Positions 10,432 through 21,410 of a DNA stretch of 64,000 nt are shown here, in pieces. The notes under the pieces are model-generated. The model saw only the letters and a list, made by a program, of their open reading frames with translations, had not been told where the DNA came from and did no database searches. Source of the DNA: Apodemus sylvaticus (taxonomy: Eukaryota > Chordata > Mammalia > Rodentia > Muridae); contig NC_067495.1 in the NCBI RefSeq assembly GCF_947179515.1, positions 93,068,923 to 93,132,922 on the forward strand, read 5' to 3'. Position 1 is the first letter of the stretch, and every line of letters begins with the position of its first letter. Position numbers and translations under genes: made by a program.

Positions 10432-13400
10432 GCATTTTTTAAGATGCTTCTCCGCCATCCTAAGTTCTTCAGGTGAAAATTCTTTGTTTAACTCTGTACC
10501 CCATTTTTTAATAGGGTTGTTCGGTTTTCTGGAGTCTAACTTCTTGAATTCTTTCTATATATTGGATATTAGCCCTCAATCTGATGTAGGATTGGTGAAG
10601 ATCTTTTCCCAATTTGTTGGTTGATGATTTGTCCTCTTGATGGTGTCCTTTGCCTTACAGATACTTTGTAATTTTATGAGGTCCCATTTGTCAATTCTTG
10701 CTCTTAGAGCATACGCTATTGGTGTTCTGTTCAGAAACTTTCTCCCTGTACCGATGTCCTCAAGGGTCTTCCCCAGTTTCTTTTCTATTAGCTTCAGAGT
10801 GTCTGGCTTTATGTGAAGGTCCTTGATCCATTTGGATTTGAGCTTAGTACAAGGAGACAAGGATGGATCAATTCGCATCTTCTGCATGCTGACCTCCAGT
10901 TGAACCAGCACCATTTGTTACAAAGGCTATCTTTTTTTCCATTGGATGTTTTCAGCCTCTTTGTCGAGGATCAAGTGGCCATAGGTGCGTGGGTTCATTT
11001 CTGGATCTTCAATCCTGTTCCATTGATCCCCCTGCCTGTCACTGTACCAATACCATACAGTTTTTAACACTATTGCTCTGTAGTATTGCTTGAGGTCAGG
11101 GATACTGATTCCCCCAGAATTTCTTTTGTTGCTGACAATAGTTTTAGCTATCCTGGGTTTTTTGTTGTTCCAGATGAATTTGATAATTGCTCTTTCTAAC
11201 TCTGTGAAGAATTGAGTTGGGATTTTGATGGGGATTGCATAGAATCTGTATATTGCTTTTGGCAAAATGGCCATTTTAAATATATTGATTCTACTGATCC
11301 ATGAGCATGGGAGGTTTTCCCATTTTTGAGGTCTTCTTCCATTTCCTTTTTCAGAGTCTTGAAGTTCTTGTCATACAGATCTTTCACACGTTTGGTATGT
11401 GTCACCACAAGATACTTTATACTGTATGTGGCTATTGTGAAGGGGGTCATTTCCCTAATTTCTTTCTCAGCCTGCTTATCCTTTGAGTATAGGAAGGCCA
11501 CTGATTTGCTTGAGTTGATTTTATAACCTGCCACATTGCTGAAGTTGTTTATCAGCTGTAGGAGCTCTCTAGTGGAGTTTTTTGAGTCACTTAGGTAGAC
11601 TGTCATGTCGTCTGCAAATAATGATAGTTTGAATTCTTCCTTTCCAATTTGTATCCCTTTGACCTCCTTATGTTGTCTAATTGCCCGAGCTAGTACCTCA
11701 AGTACAATATTGAAAAGATAAGGAGAAAGGGGGCAGCCTTGTCTGGTCCCTGATTTCAGTGGGATTGCTTCAAGTTTCTCTCCATTTAGTTTGATGCTGG
11801 CTACCGGTTTGCTGTATATTGCTTTTACTATGTTTAGGTATGGGCCTTGAATTCCTGTTCTCTCCAAGACTTCAAGCCTGAAAGCATGCTGAATTTTGTC
11901 AAATGCTTTTTCAGCATCCAATGAAAGGACCATGTGGTTTTGTTCTTTGAGTTTGTTTATGTAGTGGATTGCATTGATAGATTTCCGTATATTGAACCAA
12001 CCCTGCATTCCCGGGATAAAGCCTACTTGATCATGGTGGATGATCATTTGGATGTGTTCTTGGATTCGGTTGGCAAGAATTTTATTGTGTATTTTTGCAT
12101 TGATGTTCATAAGGGAAATTGGTCTGAAGTTCTCTTTCTTTGATGGATCTTTGTGTGGCTTTGGTATCAGCGTAATTGTGGCTTCATAGAAGGAATTTGG
12201 TAGTGTTCCTTCTGTTTCTATTTTGTGGAATAGTTTGAAGAGTGTTGGTGTTATCTCGTCTTTGAAGGTCTGATAGAATTCTGCACTGACACCATCTGGT
12301 CCTGTGATTTTTTTTTGGTTAGAAGACTTTCTATGACTCCTTCTATTTCTTTAGGCATTATGGGACAGTTTAAATGGTCTAGTTGGTCCTGATTTAATTT
12401 TGGTATTTGGTATCTGTCAAGGAAATTGTCCATTTCCTCTAGATTCTCCAGTTGTGTTGAATACAGACTCTTGTAGTAGGATCTGATGATTTTTTGGATT
12501 TCCTCAGTTTCTGTTGTTATATCTCCCTGTTCATTTCTACGTTTGTTAATTTGGATACTTTCTCTGTGCCCTTTGGTCAGTCTGGCTAAGGGTTTATCTA
12601 TCTTGTTGATTTTCTCAAAGAACCAGCTCCTGGTTTTGTTGATTTCTTGTATGGTTCTCTTTGTTTCTACTTGATTGATTTCGGCCCTGAGTTTGATGAT
12701 TTCCTGCCTTCTTCTCCTCGTGGGTGAAATAACTTCTTCTTGTTCCAGGCTTTCAGGTGTGTCATTAAGCTGGTAATGTATGCTCTCTCCATTTTCATTT
12801 TGGAGGCACTCAGTGCTATGAGTTTTCCTCTTAGCACTGCTTTCATTGTGTCCCATAGATTTGGGTATGTTGTGTTTTCATTTTCATTGTGTTCTGAAAA
12901 GTCTTTGATTTCTTTCTTTATTTCTTCCTTGACCAAGGTATCATTGAGTAGAATATTGTTCAGTTTCCATGTGTATGTGGGTTTTCTGCTGTTTTTGTTG
13001 CTATTGAAGACCACTTTTACTCCATAGTGATCTGATAGGAGGCATGGGATTAGTTCGATCTTCTTATATTTGTTGAGGTCTGTCTTGTGACCAATTATAT
13101 GGTCGAATTTGGAGAAGGTACCATGAGGTGCTGAGAAAAAGGTATATTCTTTTGTTTTAGGATAGAATGTTCTATATATATCTGTTAAAACCAATTGGTC
13201 CAAAGCTTCAATTAGTTTCATTGTGTCCCTGTTTAGTTTCTGTTTTCCTGATCGGTCCATTGAGGAAATTGCAGTGTTGAAGTCACCACAATTATTGTGT
13301 TAGGTGCAATGTGTACTTTGAGATTTAATAAAGTTTCTCTTACGAAAGAGGGTGCCCTTGCATTTGGAGCATTGATGTTCAGGATTGAGAGTTCTTCTTG

Positions 13401-13740
13401 TTGTATTTTTCCTTTAACCAGCAAGAAGTGTCCCTCAGAGTCTCTTTTGATGACTTTGGATTGAAAGTCAATTTTATCTGATATTAAAATGGCTACTCCA
13501 GCTTGTTTCCTGAGACCAGTTCCTTGTAAAATTGTCTTCCAGCCTTTTACTCTAAGGTAATGTTTGTCTTTGACCCTGAGGTGTGTTTCCTGTAAGCAGC
13601 AAAATGTAGGGTCCTGTTTGCGTATCCAGTCAGTTAGTCTATGTCTTTTTATTGGGGCATTAATTCCATTGATGTTAAGAGATATTAAGGAATAGTGATT
13701 GTTACTTTCTATCATTTTTGAGGATATTTTTTTAAATTTG
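10432..13740 (-). pseudogene. L1-A ORF2 (endonuclease and reverse transcriptase), broken
   Basis: ORF2 encodes the nickase and reverse transcriptase that copy L1 RNA into the genome. On the - strand the endonuclease domain starts at 13,715 (SLNINGINAPIKRHR, then CLQETHLR), continues at 13,260-12,667 (HIIGHKTDLNKYKK, LLSDHYGVKV), and the RT core lies in 12,110-11,196 with GFIPGMQGWFNIRK, SLDAEKAFDKIQH, TRQGCPLSP and the catalytic FADDMTVYLS. Thumb and downstream parts follow at 11,274-10,576. Frames change near 13,250, 12,850, 12,300, 11,270 and 10,920, so it is a pseudogene. Confidence 0.93.
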
Positions 13741-13897
13741 ATTTCTTAACTTCTTTTTGGGTTTGATGAAAGGTTACTATCTTGCTTTTTCCATGGTGAA
13801 GTTTCCCTCCTTGTATTGGTGTTTTCCTCCTATTATCCTTTGTATGGCTGGGTTTGTGGATAGATAGTGGGTAAACTTGGTTTTGTTATGAAATATC
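13741..13897 (-). other. L1-A inter-ORF region and ORF1 end
   Basis: This short stretch between the ORF1 stop in the shifted frame and the ORF2 start includes the decayed last codons of ORF1 (the GETKIFHDKTKF region of sister copies) and the brief intergenic gap seen in rodent L1s. Confidence 0.7.
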
Positions 13898-14975
13898 TTA
13901 GTTTCTCCATCTACGGTGATTGAGTTTTGCTGGATATAGTAGTTTTGGTTTGCATTTGTGTTCTCTTAGCGTCTGCATGAGAACTGCCCAGGACCTTCTA
14001 GCCTTCATATTCTCAGGTGAAAAGTCTGCTGTGATTCTGATAGGTCTTCCTTTATATGTTACTTGGCCTTTTTCTCTTACTGCCTTCAATATTCTTTCTT
14101 TGTTTAGTACATTTGGTGTTTTGATTATGTGACAGGAGGTAATTCTGTTCTGGTCCAGTCTCTTTCGAGTTCTATAGGCTTCTTGTATATCCATGGGCAT
14201 CTCTCTTTAGGTTAGGGAAATCTTCTTCCATAATTTTATTGAAGATATTTGCTGGCCCTTTAACTTGTAAATCTTCACTCTCATCTATGCCTATAATCCT
14301 TAGGTTTGGTCTTCTCATTGTGTCCTGGATTTCCTGGATATTTTGGGTTACAAGATTTTTGCATTTTGCATTTTCATTAACTGTTGAGTCCATGGTTTCT
14401 ATGGTATCTTCAGCATCTGAGATTCTTTCTTCTATCTCTTGTATTCTGTTGTTGATATTTGCATCTATGTCCCCTGATTTCTTCCCAAGGCTTTCTATCT
14501 CCAAAGTTGTCTCCCTTTGAGTTTTCTTAGTTGTTTCTACTTCTGATTTTAGATCCTGGATGGTTTTGCTTAGCTCCTTCACTTGCTTGTTTGTGCTTTC
14601 CTGTAATTCTTTAAGAGATTTTTGTGTTTCCTCTTTCATGACCTCAGCCTGTTGACCAAAGTTCTCCTGTATTTCTTTAAGTGTTTTTTGCGTTTCCTCA
14701 TTATTGGCTTTTGTATTCTCCTGGATTTCTTTCAGTGATTTTTGTGTTTCCCTTGCAAGGGCTTCTAACTTTTGATCCATTTTCTCCTGAATTTCTTTAA
14801 GTATGTCCTTCATGTGTTCCTGTACCAGCATCATGACCAGTGATTTTAAATCCAAATCTTTTTTTTCTGGTGCAATGGGGTATCCAGGACATGTTGGTAG
14901 AGGAGAATTGGGTTCAGATGTGGCCATATTGCCTTGATTTCTGTTAGTGTCGTTCCTGTGTTTGCCTTTTGCCAT
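13898..14975 (-). pseudogene. L1-A ORF1 (RNA-binding chaperone), frameshifted
   Basis: ORF1 starts at MAKGKHRN (ATG at 14,973-14,975, - strand). It has a long coiled coil with repeated ETQKSLKEIQEN blocks, then the RRM (NLRIIGIDESEDL) and the C-terminal domain (KAVREKGQVTYKGRPIRITADFSPE). The frame changes near 14,190 at the RRM/CTD border, and again near the end so that the last residues after YPAKL are abnormal. The family protein is about 350-370 residues and forms trimers on L1 RNA; this copy would not. Confidence 0.9.
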
Positions 14976-15540
14976 CTAGTTCTCACTGGTGTTAGCTGGT
15001 CTTGTCAGTGTTGGACTCACCAGTGCAAAGCTGCCCCTTCCCAGTTGGCCTCTGGTGCAGAGCTTACTGCCTGCACTGCCTGTAGACAGGGTGCTGCTGC
15101 CCAGGCTGTTTAGATCCCGAAGCAGGCACCTGAAGGCTCCCGCTGGGTCCCGCTGGATTCACCTGAGCACACAGACTTTTCCCAGCTGGCCGCCCGGAAG
15201 CCCGTGTAGCCTCTTGCAGGACCTGGAGATGTGGTGCTGCTGCCCAGGCTGATCTGGATCTCAGTCTGTCCGATCTCTCTGGAGTCCGAAACCAAGATGG
15301 AGGTGAGCCTCTCCTGACTGGCGGGAGGCCGAGTTCTGAAGTGGCTTACGTGCAGCGAAAGGTGCCGCAAAACCGCAGCTGCTTGCAGCCCAGCTGGTCA
15401 GCGAAGGTCAGTGGTCGTGGGCGCAGGGCCTAACTGGACCCTGTGTCACCTTGGTTCCACTGCTGATGGCCCTTCAGCTGAACCAGCCACTGCTGCCCTG
15501 CTGCTGCAGCCGCCACCACCGCCACCGCTGCCAAAGAAAG
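14976..15540 (-). promoter_or_regulatory. 5'UTR of L1-A
   Basis: The GC-rich 565-bp leader on the - strand shares its ORF1-proximal ~285 bp with the inverted piece (9,487-9,763) and L1-B. Upstream of 15,260 it carries a different module, ending in a CTG/CCG-rich tract at 15,485-15,540. It abuts the right-hand 14-bp target duplication, so this is the true 5' end of the insertion. Confidence 0.85.
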
Positions 15541-15554
15541 TTGTAGATTCTTTT
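15541..15554. repeat. Target-site duplication of L1-A (right copy)
   Basis: TTGTAGATTCTTTT next to the 5' end of L1-A matches 8,548-8,561 with one mismatch. Confidence 0.8.
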
Positions 15555-15990
15555 GGAAATTTTCCTGATAAATTTCAAAAACTATATAGAAAATCATGTT
15601 AAAAATCAGTATTTCTTATAAAATTCTACAGATAAAGTGGTAGGCTTAATTATTTCTAATTTGATTGAGAGTAGAATTGCAAATATTTTCTGATAAATTT
15701 GAATATTCTCATGGAAAATTATTCTGATAAAAGTGAAGAAACATGGAGACCATCATGTTAAAAGTGAACATTATAACAGAAAATTATACGGATAAAATGG
15801 TAGACAAAGAGGTGAGACAGCTTATGAAAATTTGGGCTGGGGGCCGGAAAACCAGGAATAGGGACAACATTAGAAATGTGACTGAAGAATATATCTAATA
15901 AAAAAAGAGCAAAAAACACTTTGAAATATAAAACATTACAACTTTTCTTAAAAAACAAATTATAAACACTATTTCTGATAAAAGTGAAGA
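15555..15990 (-). repeat. AT-rich ~160-bp monomer block, remainder
   Basis: This continues the block broken by L1-A. The - strand reads from the ORF2 stub through the first, non-canonical segment (AACTTGTAATGTTTTATATT-like) into the first monomers. Part of the middle is missing compared with 58,081-59,060. Confidence 0.72.
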
Positions 15991-17392
15991 TTTACCTTTA
16001 AAAATAGTTATTCTATGTCTGTTTATTGGGGAATTGTGCCCATTCATGTTAAGAGGTTTTAAGGAATGATTGTTGGCTCCTCTTACTTTTGATGTAATTT
16101 TTATATTTGTGCAGTTAATCTTCTGTTTGCTTTGTTGCAAGATTACTTTTTTGCTTTTTCTTGGGTATAGTTCCCTTCTCAAATTGGCATTTCCCTCCTA
16201 TTATGATTTGTATTGCTGGACTATTGGAAAGATAATTGTGGAAATTTGCTTTTATGATGGAATATCTTGGTTTCTCCATGTACGGTGATTGAGACTTTTG
16301 CTGGGTATAGTAATCTAGGCTGGCGTTTGTGGTATCTCTGGGTCTGTATGAGATCTTCCCAGGAACTTTGAGCTTTCATAGATTCTTGTGTGAATGCTGA
16401 GGATATGCTGATAAGTCTGACTTTATATGTTACTTGATCATTCTCGGTTACTGCTCTTAATATTTCTTTGTTTACTGCATTTAATATTTTGATTCTTTTT
16501 GCCAGGAATACTTTCTGTGCTGTTCCAGTATGTTTCAAATTCTGTAGGCTTCTTGTATATTCATTGGCATCTCTCTCATTAGGTTATGGCAGTTTCCTTC
16601 TATAATTTTGGTGAAGGTACTTCCTGTTCCTATCGGGTGTAAATCATCATTCTATTCTACTCCTATAATCTTTAGGTTTGGACTTTTCATTGTATCCTGT
16701 ATTTCCTGGATCTTTTGGCTTACAAACTTTTCAGATTTTACATTTTTTTGACTGTTGTGACAATGTTTTCTATATAATCTTCAACACCTCAGATTCTTTC
16801 TTCTATCACTTGTATACTATTGCTGATGTTTGCATCTATGACTCCTGATTTCTTTCCAAGAGTTTCTATCTCCAATAGTTTTCTCCCTTTCAGTTTGCTT
16901 AGTTGTATGTATTGCTGTTTTTAGATCCTCGATGGTTTTGTTCACTTTCTTCACTTATTTCTATATTCACGTAATAATTTATCCGTTTTTTTTTTTTTTG
17001 GTGTTGTTGTTGTTGTTGCTGTTTGCTGTGTAAGGGCTTCTGCATGTTGACCCATGTTCTCCTGTATTTCTATGACTGATTATTGGGTTTCCCCTTAAAG
17101 GGCTTCTACCTGTTGACACATGTTCTCCTGTATTTCTTTAAGTGATTTTGTTTTTCCTCTTTAAGGAATGCTACCCGTTGACCTATGTTGTCCTGTAATA
17201 ATTTAAGGGATTCATATTTGCTTTTTTCCTTAAGGGCTTCTGGCTGTTGATCCATGTTCTACTTTACTTTTTAGTGTTAATTTTGTGTTTCCTTTCCACA
17301 GGCTTATTATTGTTGACTCATGTTTTCCTGTACTTCTTTAAGGGAGTGATTTATATACTTATTGAAATCTTCTATCAGCATAATCTGATGTG
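15991..17392 (-). mobile_element. Ancient L1 ORF1 with ORF2 stub (array unit, left arm)
   Basis: On the - strand the coiled-coil repeats (about 17,340-16,900), RRM and C-terminal domain are followed by the ORF2 beginning LNMNGHNSPINRHRI at about 16,070-16,000. The sequence then passes abruptly into the AT-rich block. The frame at 16,221-16,538 covers AVNKEILRAVTENDQVTYKV and LLYPAKVSITVHGETKIF. The same ORF2-to-AT junction occurs in every unit of the array. Provirus 2 splits the ORF1 at 17,399. Confidence 0.85.
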
Positions 17393-17398
17393 ATTTTA
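17393..17398. repeat. Target-site duplication of provirus 2 (left copy)
   Basis: ATTTTA precedes the LTR TG at 17,399 and is repeated at 24,612-24,617. The right arm reads through the same ORF1 site near 43,229-43,241. Confidence 0.9.
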
Positions 17399-17718
17399 TG
17401 TCCCACGCTTTCGTCTTGCCAGCAAGAACGCACGCAGGACACTAGGATTCTTCTGCAGCCAAGCTTTTATTGAAGCTTTTCGTGGAGGAAGACCCCGAGC
17501 CCAAAATGGACGCAGCTTATATACCCCTTGGCATGGCGTGTACACACCTGATTGGCTGTTTACTCATCACCCCATATCTATGTCACAGGATGGGCAGAGA
17601 CTAGGCATGGTTTTTGCTCTTGCACATGTGTACCTAACTTGTTTACCAAGAACACTGAGCTGGCATAGCTGAAGCCAGCACCATCTTATAATGGCGAATA
17701 CTATCACGGCTTTCCATA
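17399..17718 (-). repeat. 3' LTR of provirus 2
   Basis: The LTR shares about 94% identity with 24,292-24,611 by eye count. On the - strand it has TATATAAG near 17,515-17,523 and AATAAA near 17,467-17,472, in the usual promoter-then-poly(A) order. Its U3-side end reads TA instead of TG because of a single base change. Confidence 0.92.
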
Positions 17719-17728
17719 TCTCTCCCTT
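17719..17728 (-). promoter_or_regulatory. Polypurine tract of provirus 2
   Basis: The - strand reads AAGGGAGAGA directly before the 3' LTR. This is the expected plus-strand primer position for retroviral DNA synthesis. Confidence 0.8.
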
Positions 17729-18176
17729 ATTATTTTATTAAAAACTGCAATCCACTCTGTAATGGATGAAGGTAGAGGTCGAATCCCTAGTAAGATAAGT
17801 AAGAGTGTCATGTACAGAACAATATCCTTAGTTTCCCTTTCCCAGGATCGTCCTGACCTGCACTCGTGCCCTTTTTCCTAGGGGAGGGACACTTGGACAC
17901 GCAACCCTCATGCAATCCGACTTGTCTTCTAAGAGTGTCCAAAACTCTGAACAACCCTTATGTGGTGCTTAGCCCGACAATCCATCAGAGTGAAAGACTT
18001 ACTCACTCATCCCTGTGCAATGAGTTTAGCCTCTAGGTGTGCAAGAGCTGAGCAGTCCAATACTTGCAAAATTATTTTAACATGGATAACCAGATCTCTG
18101 GGGAGGCACCTTGTTCAATAGCTGCAAGTGCTTGAGCAATCACAACCTTGTCACGTTTTTGCTGGGATCTGAGTTT
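17729..18176. other. Region between env and polypurine tract of provirus 2
   Basis: About 450 bp carry no open frame of note. It is the provirus 3' untranslated part together with decayed env cytoplasmic-tail sequence. I see no recognisable accessory gene. Confidence 0.5.
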
Positions 18177-19294
18177 TCAGACCAACCAAAGCAAGAACAC
18201 GCATCCACAGCATAAGGCTGTGCCAAATAAACTCTCACACACCCACTCCTTAAAGGAAGAAAAGGCTGAAGTGATCCAGGAAGAGAGTCCCTCTGTTAGC
18301 GACAGGTCCACTCGAGTCGAATTGATAGCCAACACTGCTGCCTGTAAGGATTCAAGAATTTCATCGAAGCCTTCAGACCAGTTTCCTGCAAGATATAATG
18401 ACAATTGCTTAGATAAGTTTGCCGTGCGGCTAAAGTTTTCACACTGCACACTGGTAATGCAAATCGCACCCAGTTTTCTTTCACATCCCAATTGAGCAAG
18501 TTGGGATTCACTAGGGTTTTATTGAATCCAGTGATCTCTATGGTAGTATTAGTATACATTCGTACAGTTCCACTCTTTTCCGGGATAGCAGCATTCAATC
18601 CCCAGAACTGAAAATATTTTGAAGCACCAGTAAAGGAGGCTTTTCCAGCAGCTCCTTCTAAGATAAAAGCCAAGGAATTAAGTTCTGAACAGCTGCCATT
18701 AACTCCACAAAGTACCCACTTATGGAAAGGGTGCATTCTAAAATCCTGTATAAAGACTCCCTGTTTCATAGCAAATTCCTCTTCTTGGTCTACCATTATA
18801 TTGGGGGAAAAAAGAAAAAGTTCTAACTTGGTCTGCCCAACGAGTAATAGAGGACTGACAATCAGACCAGGGAGGGATCCAAATTGCCACTTGCCAGAAG
18901 GCCCGTTTTGTAACTGTTTTATCTGGGTCAGGGTATCCTGGGTCCGATTCAGCCAGCCTCCTCTCTGCTTGTCAAACATTCCCAGAGCTCGGCCTGTAAG
19001 CTTGATGCATTCTCCTACCCCATCAAATTCAAAACAGAGAGAACCTCGTTCTCGTAGAGAACGACTCTCCCCTAATGGTGCCTGGGTGGGATCAAATGGC
19101 AAGTATGGCAATTCTAAGGTTTTGTTAGTTGTAAAAAACTTTGGGAAAACAATTGCATCATGACGGACTGGCATTGGCTTTGGGAAGGCCGACAAGATAG
19201 CCCATCTGTATTCTCCCAATATACTAGGAACCCAAATCCAGAGAGGCAGCACGAGGGCCAGGAGTAATTTCTGTGGGATCCGTCCAGGTGTCAT
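18177..19294 (-). pseudogene. env: env (SU and TM) of provirus 2, frameshifted
   Basis: A 332-codon frame (19,294-18,296) begins with a signal-peptide-like N-terminus (hydrophobic LLLALVLPLWIWV at residues 10-22). It continues as an SU-like ectodomain with scattered Cys and N-glycosylation sequons (NRT, NGS, NTT, NKT). A second frame (18,491-18,177) carries the TM part: NFSRTANLS, a leucine-rich helix, LTEGLSSWI, FKEW and a Cys-rich membrane end. The two frames separate near 18,440 by a small indel. It is shorter than typical class II envelopes, with no furin site or long fusion region evident, so it is judged internally deleted as well as shifted. Confidence 0.8.
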
Positions 19295-19322
19295 CTTCAG
19301 GTGTCAGAATTCTCCACGTCAA

Positions 19323-20716
19323 TCACTCTGGCAGCCAGAATGGGTTATCTTCCCCCTGTGGAAAAACACAAACAGCTCCCCTGGATCTTATTAAGATAGG
19401 ATCCGGGCCTTTCCATTGACCAGACAACACATCTTTCCATTTGACCATTTCTTTTGGCCTGTCAGGTTCTGAACAGTGTCGATCAGCTGCAGTATGGCCT
19501 TGGTCATCAAGATTTAGATAATTAAGAGTAAAGAGTGCCATGGAAACAGCTACTCTTGGTACCAGGGGTAGAGCCTCCTTGATTCCCCCTTTTTGTTTAA
19601 TTATGTAAGGTTTAAGAGTGCGGTGGGCATGCTCTACAATAACTTGCCCTTGGGGATTATATGTGAGGCCAGTTAAATGAGTCACATCCATTTGACTGCA
19701 GAACTGCCGAAATTTTTGAGAAGTATATGCTGGTCCATTGTCTGTCTTGAGGAGTCTGGGTTTGCCCCAAGCACTCCATGCCTCAAGGCAATGTTGAATT
19801 ACATGTGAGGCCTTTTCTCCTGTTAGAGGTGTAGCATACATAATGCCAGAGCATGTATCAATAGAAACATGCAAATACTGAGGTCTTCCAAAGGAAGGGA
19901 TGTGAGTGACATCCATCTGCCATACTTGTAGTGGTCGAATTCCCTGTGGGTTAATTCCCACGTGAGGCACAGGCAAAAACTGACAACAATTTTGACATTG
20001 GGTAACTATTTCTCTAGCTTCATTTCTAGTCAATGAAAAACAGCGATGTAAGGTTTCAGCTGTCATATGAAAGCACTTATCAAATTCTTTTGCAGCTTCT
20101 GTCTGGGAAAACAGTGCAACAGCCACGATCTTGGTGGCCTTATCTGCCAAATCATTTCCCAGCGACATAGGACCAGGGGGGCCCGAGTGTGCTCTGACAT
20201 GAGTAATATAAACAGGGAATCTTCTATTCAATAAGACAAGTTGTATTTGTTGAAAAATATTAGCAACTCTGCTGGAGACTTTATTACCCCAGCTGTCTCA
20301 AGAAGGTTAACTGCATTAACTACATAAGAAGAGTCAGACACAATATTAAGCGGTTCTGGGAAGGTCTCAAGAACCTCTAGTACTACTAAACATTCCACAA
20401 TTTGAGGTGAGATTTCATTATATTGTTTAGATACTACCTTGCCATTAACTACATAAGCACCTATAGCAGTTTTTGATCCATCAGCATATACCACGATTCC
20501 ATCTGGGAGCGAATTTCTGGCTGTCACTCGTGGAGATACTAAAGCCTGACTCGGGGCAAACTGCAAAATTGGATGCTTTGGATAATGATTGTCAATCTGT
20601 CCAGCAAAAGTGGTAACTAAAATCGCCCAATCATTGGATGTAGCTGCCAAAATTTGAACTTGTGCTGCAGTATACAGCACAATCAAAGAATTAGGATCTT
20701 GTGTACCAAACAGCAT
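19323..20716 (-). pseudogene. pol: pol type B: RT connection, RNase H and integrase of provirus 2
   Basis: Two frames cover it. 20,716-20,228 carries RT connection (YTAAQVQILAATSNDWAI) and RNase H (VVYADGSKTAIGAYV, VSDSSYVVNAV). 20,231-19,323 carries the RNase H end (HVRAHSGPPGPM) and integrase with HTC-type zinc residues, WQMDVTHIPSFG, TDNGPAYTS and QGQVIVEHAHRTLK, then a C-terminal KWKDVLSGQWKGPDP domain. The integrase is the most intact enzyme part in this provirus. A frame change near 20,230 separates the frames. Type B differs from the type A copy just upstream (20,717-21,383). Confidence 0.9.
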
Positions 20717-21410
20717 TCACCACATAAGATGAATCTGAAAGTAAATTAAATTGAAAGGAGCATTTTTTGAAAACTTTTAACATAATTTGTAATTTAACCA
20801 CCTGTGGGGAGCCAGGCTGATATTGGCACAAAACGGACTCATTGTGCTCGATCATATAAGCTCCACAGCCTGTTTTTGATCCATCTGTAAATATATTGGG
20901 GGCACCTGGCAAGGGTGCTTGTGTAATTACTTTTGGAAACACCACAGGATGTTCCTTAAAAAATAAAAGCCAAGGATGTCTGGGATAATGATTATCTATT
21001 AATCCATCAAAACAGCAGTGCAATATGACACAATCATTAATTGTTCCACACAAAATCTGCACCTGAGAGGCAGTATAGGGAATGATCAGTGATATAAGAT
21101 TCTTCTCAAAAAACTATAGACATTTTTGTATCTCTAGAAGGGCCAATTTAGCAATTGCAGTAGAGTAATGATCAATAGATTTTGCTGGTGAGGCTCTAGG
21201 ATGTACCCACATCAAGGGACCTTCTTTCCATAGCAGGCCTGTAGGCTGCAAAAAGGTAGACAAAATGCATAAAGCAATTTTCTCTTTTTCTTTGTAGTGA
21301 ACCAACACTCTGTCTTGTAAGCCTTGTTTTACTCTGTTAAGGGCTACTCTAGCCTCCCGTGTTAATATTTGGTGTGAATCCAAGGCCGAATTTTAATGCC
21401 TCTATAATAT
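20717..21410 (-). pseudogene. pol: pol type A: RT connection and partial RNase H of provirus 2
   Basis: Frames 21,383-21,114 (ILTREARVALNRV, LQPTGLLWKEGPLMWVHPRA) and 21,062-20,691 (YTASQVQIL upstream, IFTDGSKTGCGAYM, LSDSSYVVNAV) match provirus 1 pol closely. The copy stops inside RNase H just after DSSYVVNAV. Sequence that restarts at RT connection (type B) follows, so the provirus carries the RT-connection/RNase H region twice in a row from two different lineages. Confidence 0.87.

Larger units (their letters stand above)
8562..15540 (-). mobile_element. L1-A: near full-length L1 with an internal inverted piece
   Basis: The - strand order is 5'UTR (15,540-14,976), ORF1 (14,975-13,898), ORF2 (about 13,715-10,431, then 9,175-8,830) and 3'UTR (8,829-8,562). 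The sequence 9,176-10,430 is in the opposite orientation and consists of another young L1 5'UTR plus the front of ORF1. It stands where about 240 bp of ORF2 C-terminal sequence (equivalent to 49,781-50,010 in L1-B) should be. ORF1 and ORF2 carry frameshifts, so it is not competent. The flanking 14-bp duplication shows ordinary target-primed integration. Confidence 0.9.

Noticed and set aside
15411..15602. Proline-rich short frame
   Set aside because: It is antisense to the CTG/CCG-rich 5' end of L1-A and runs into array DNA.
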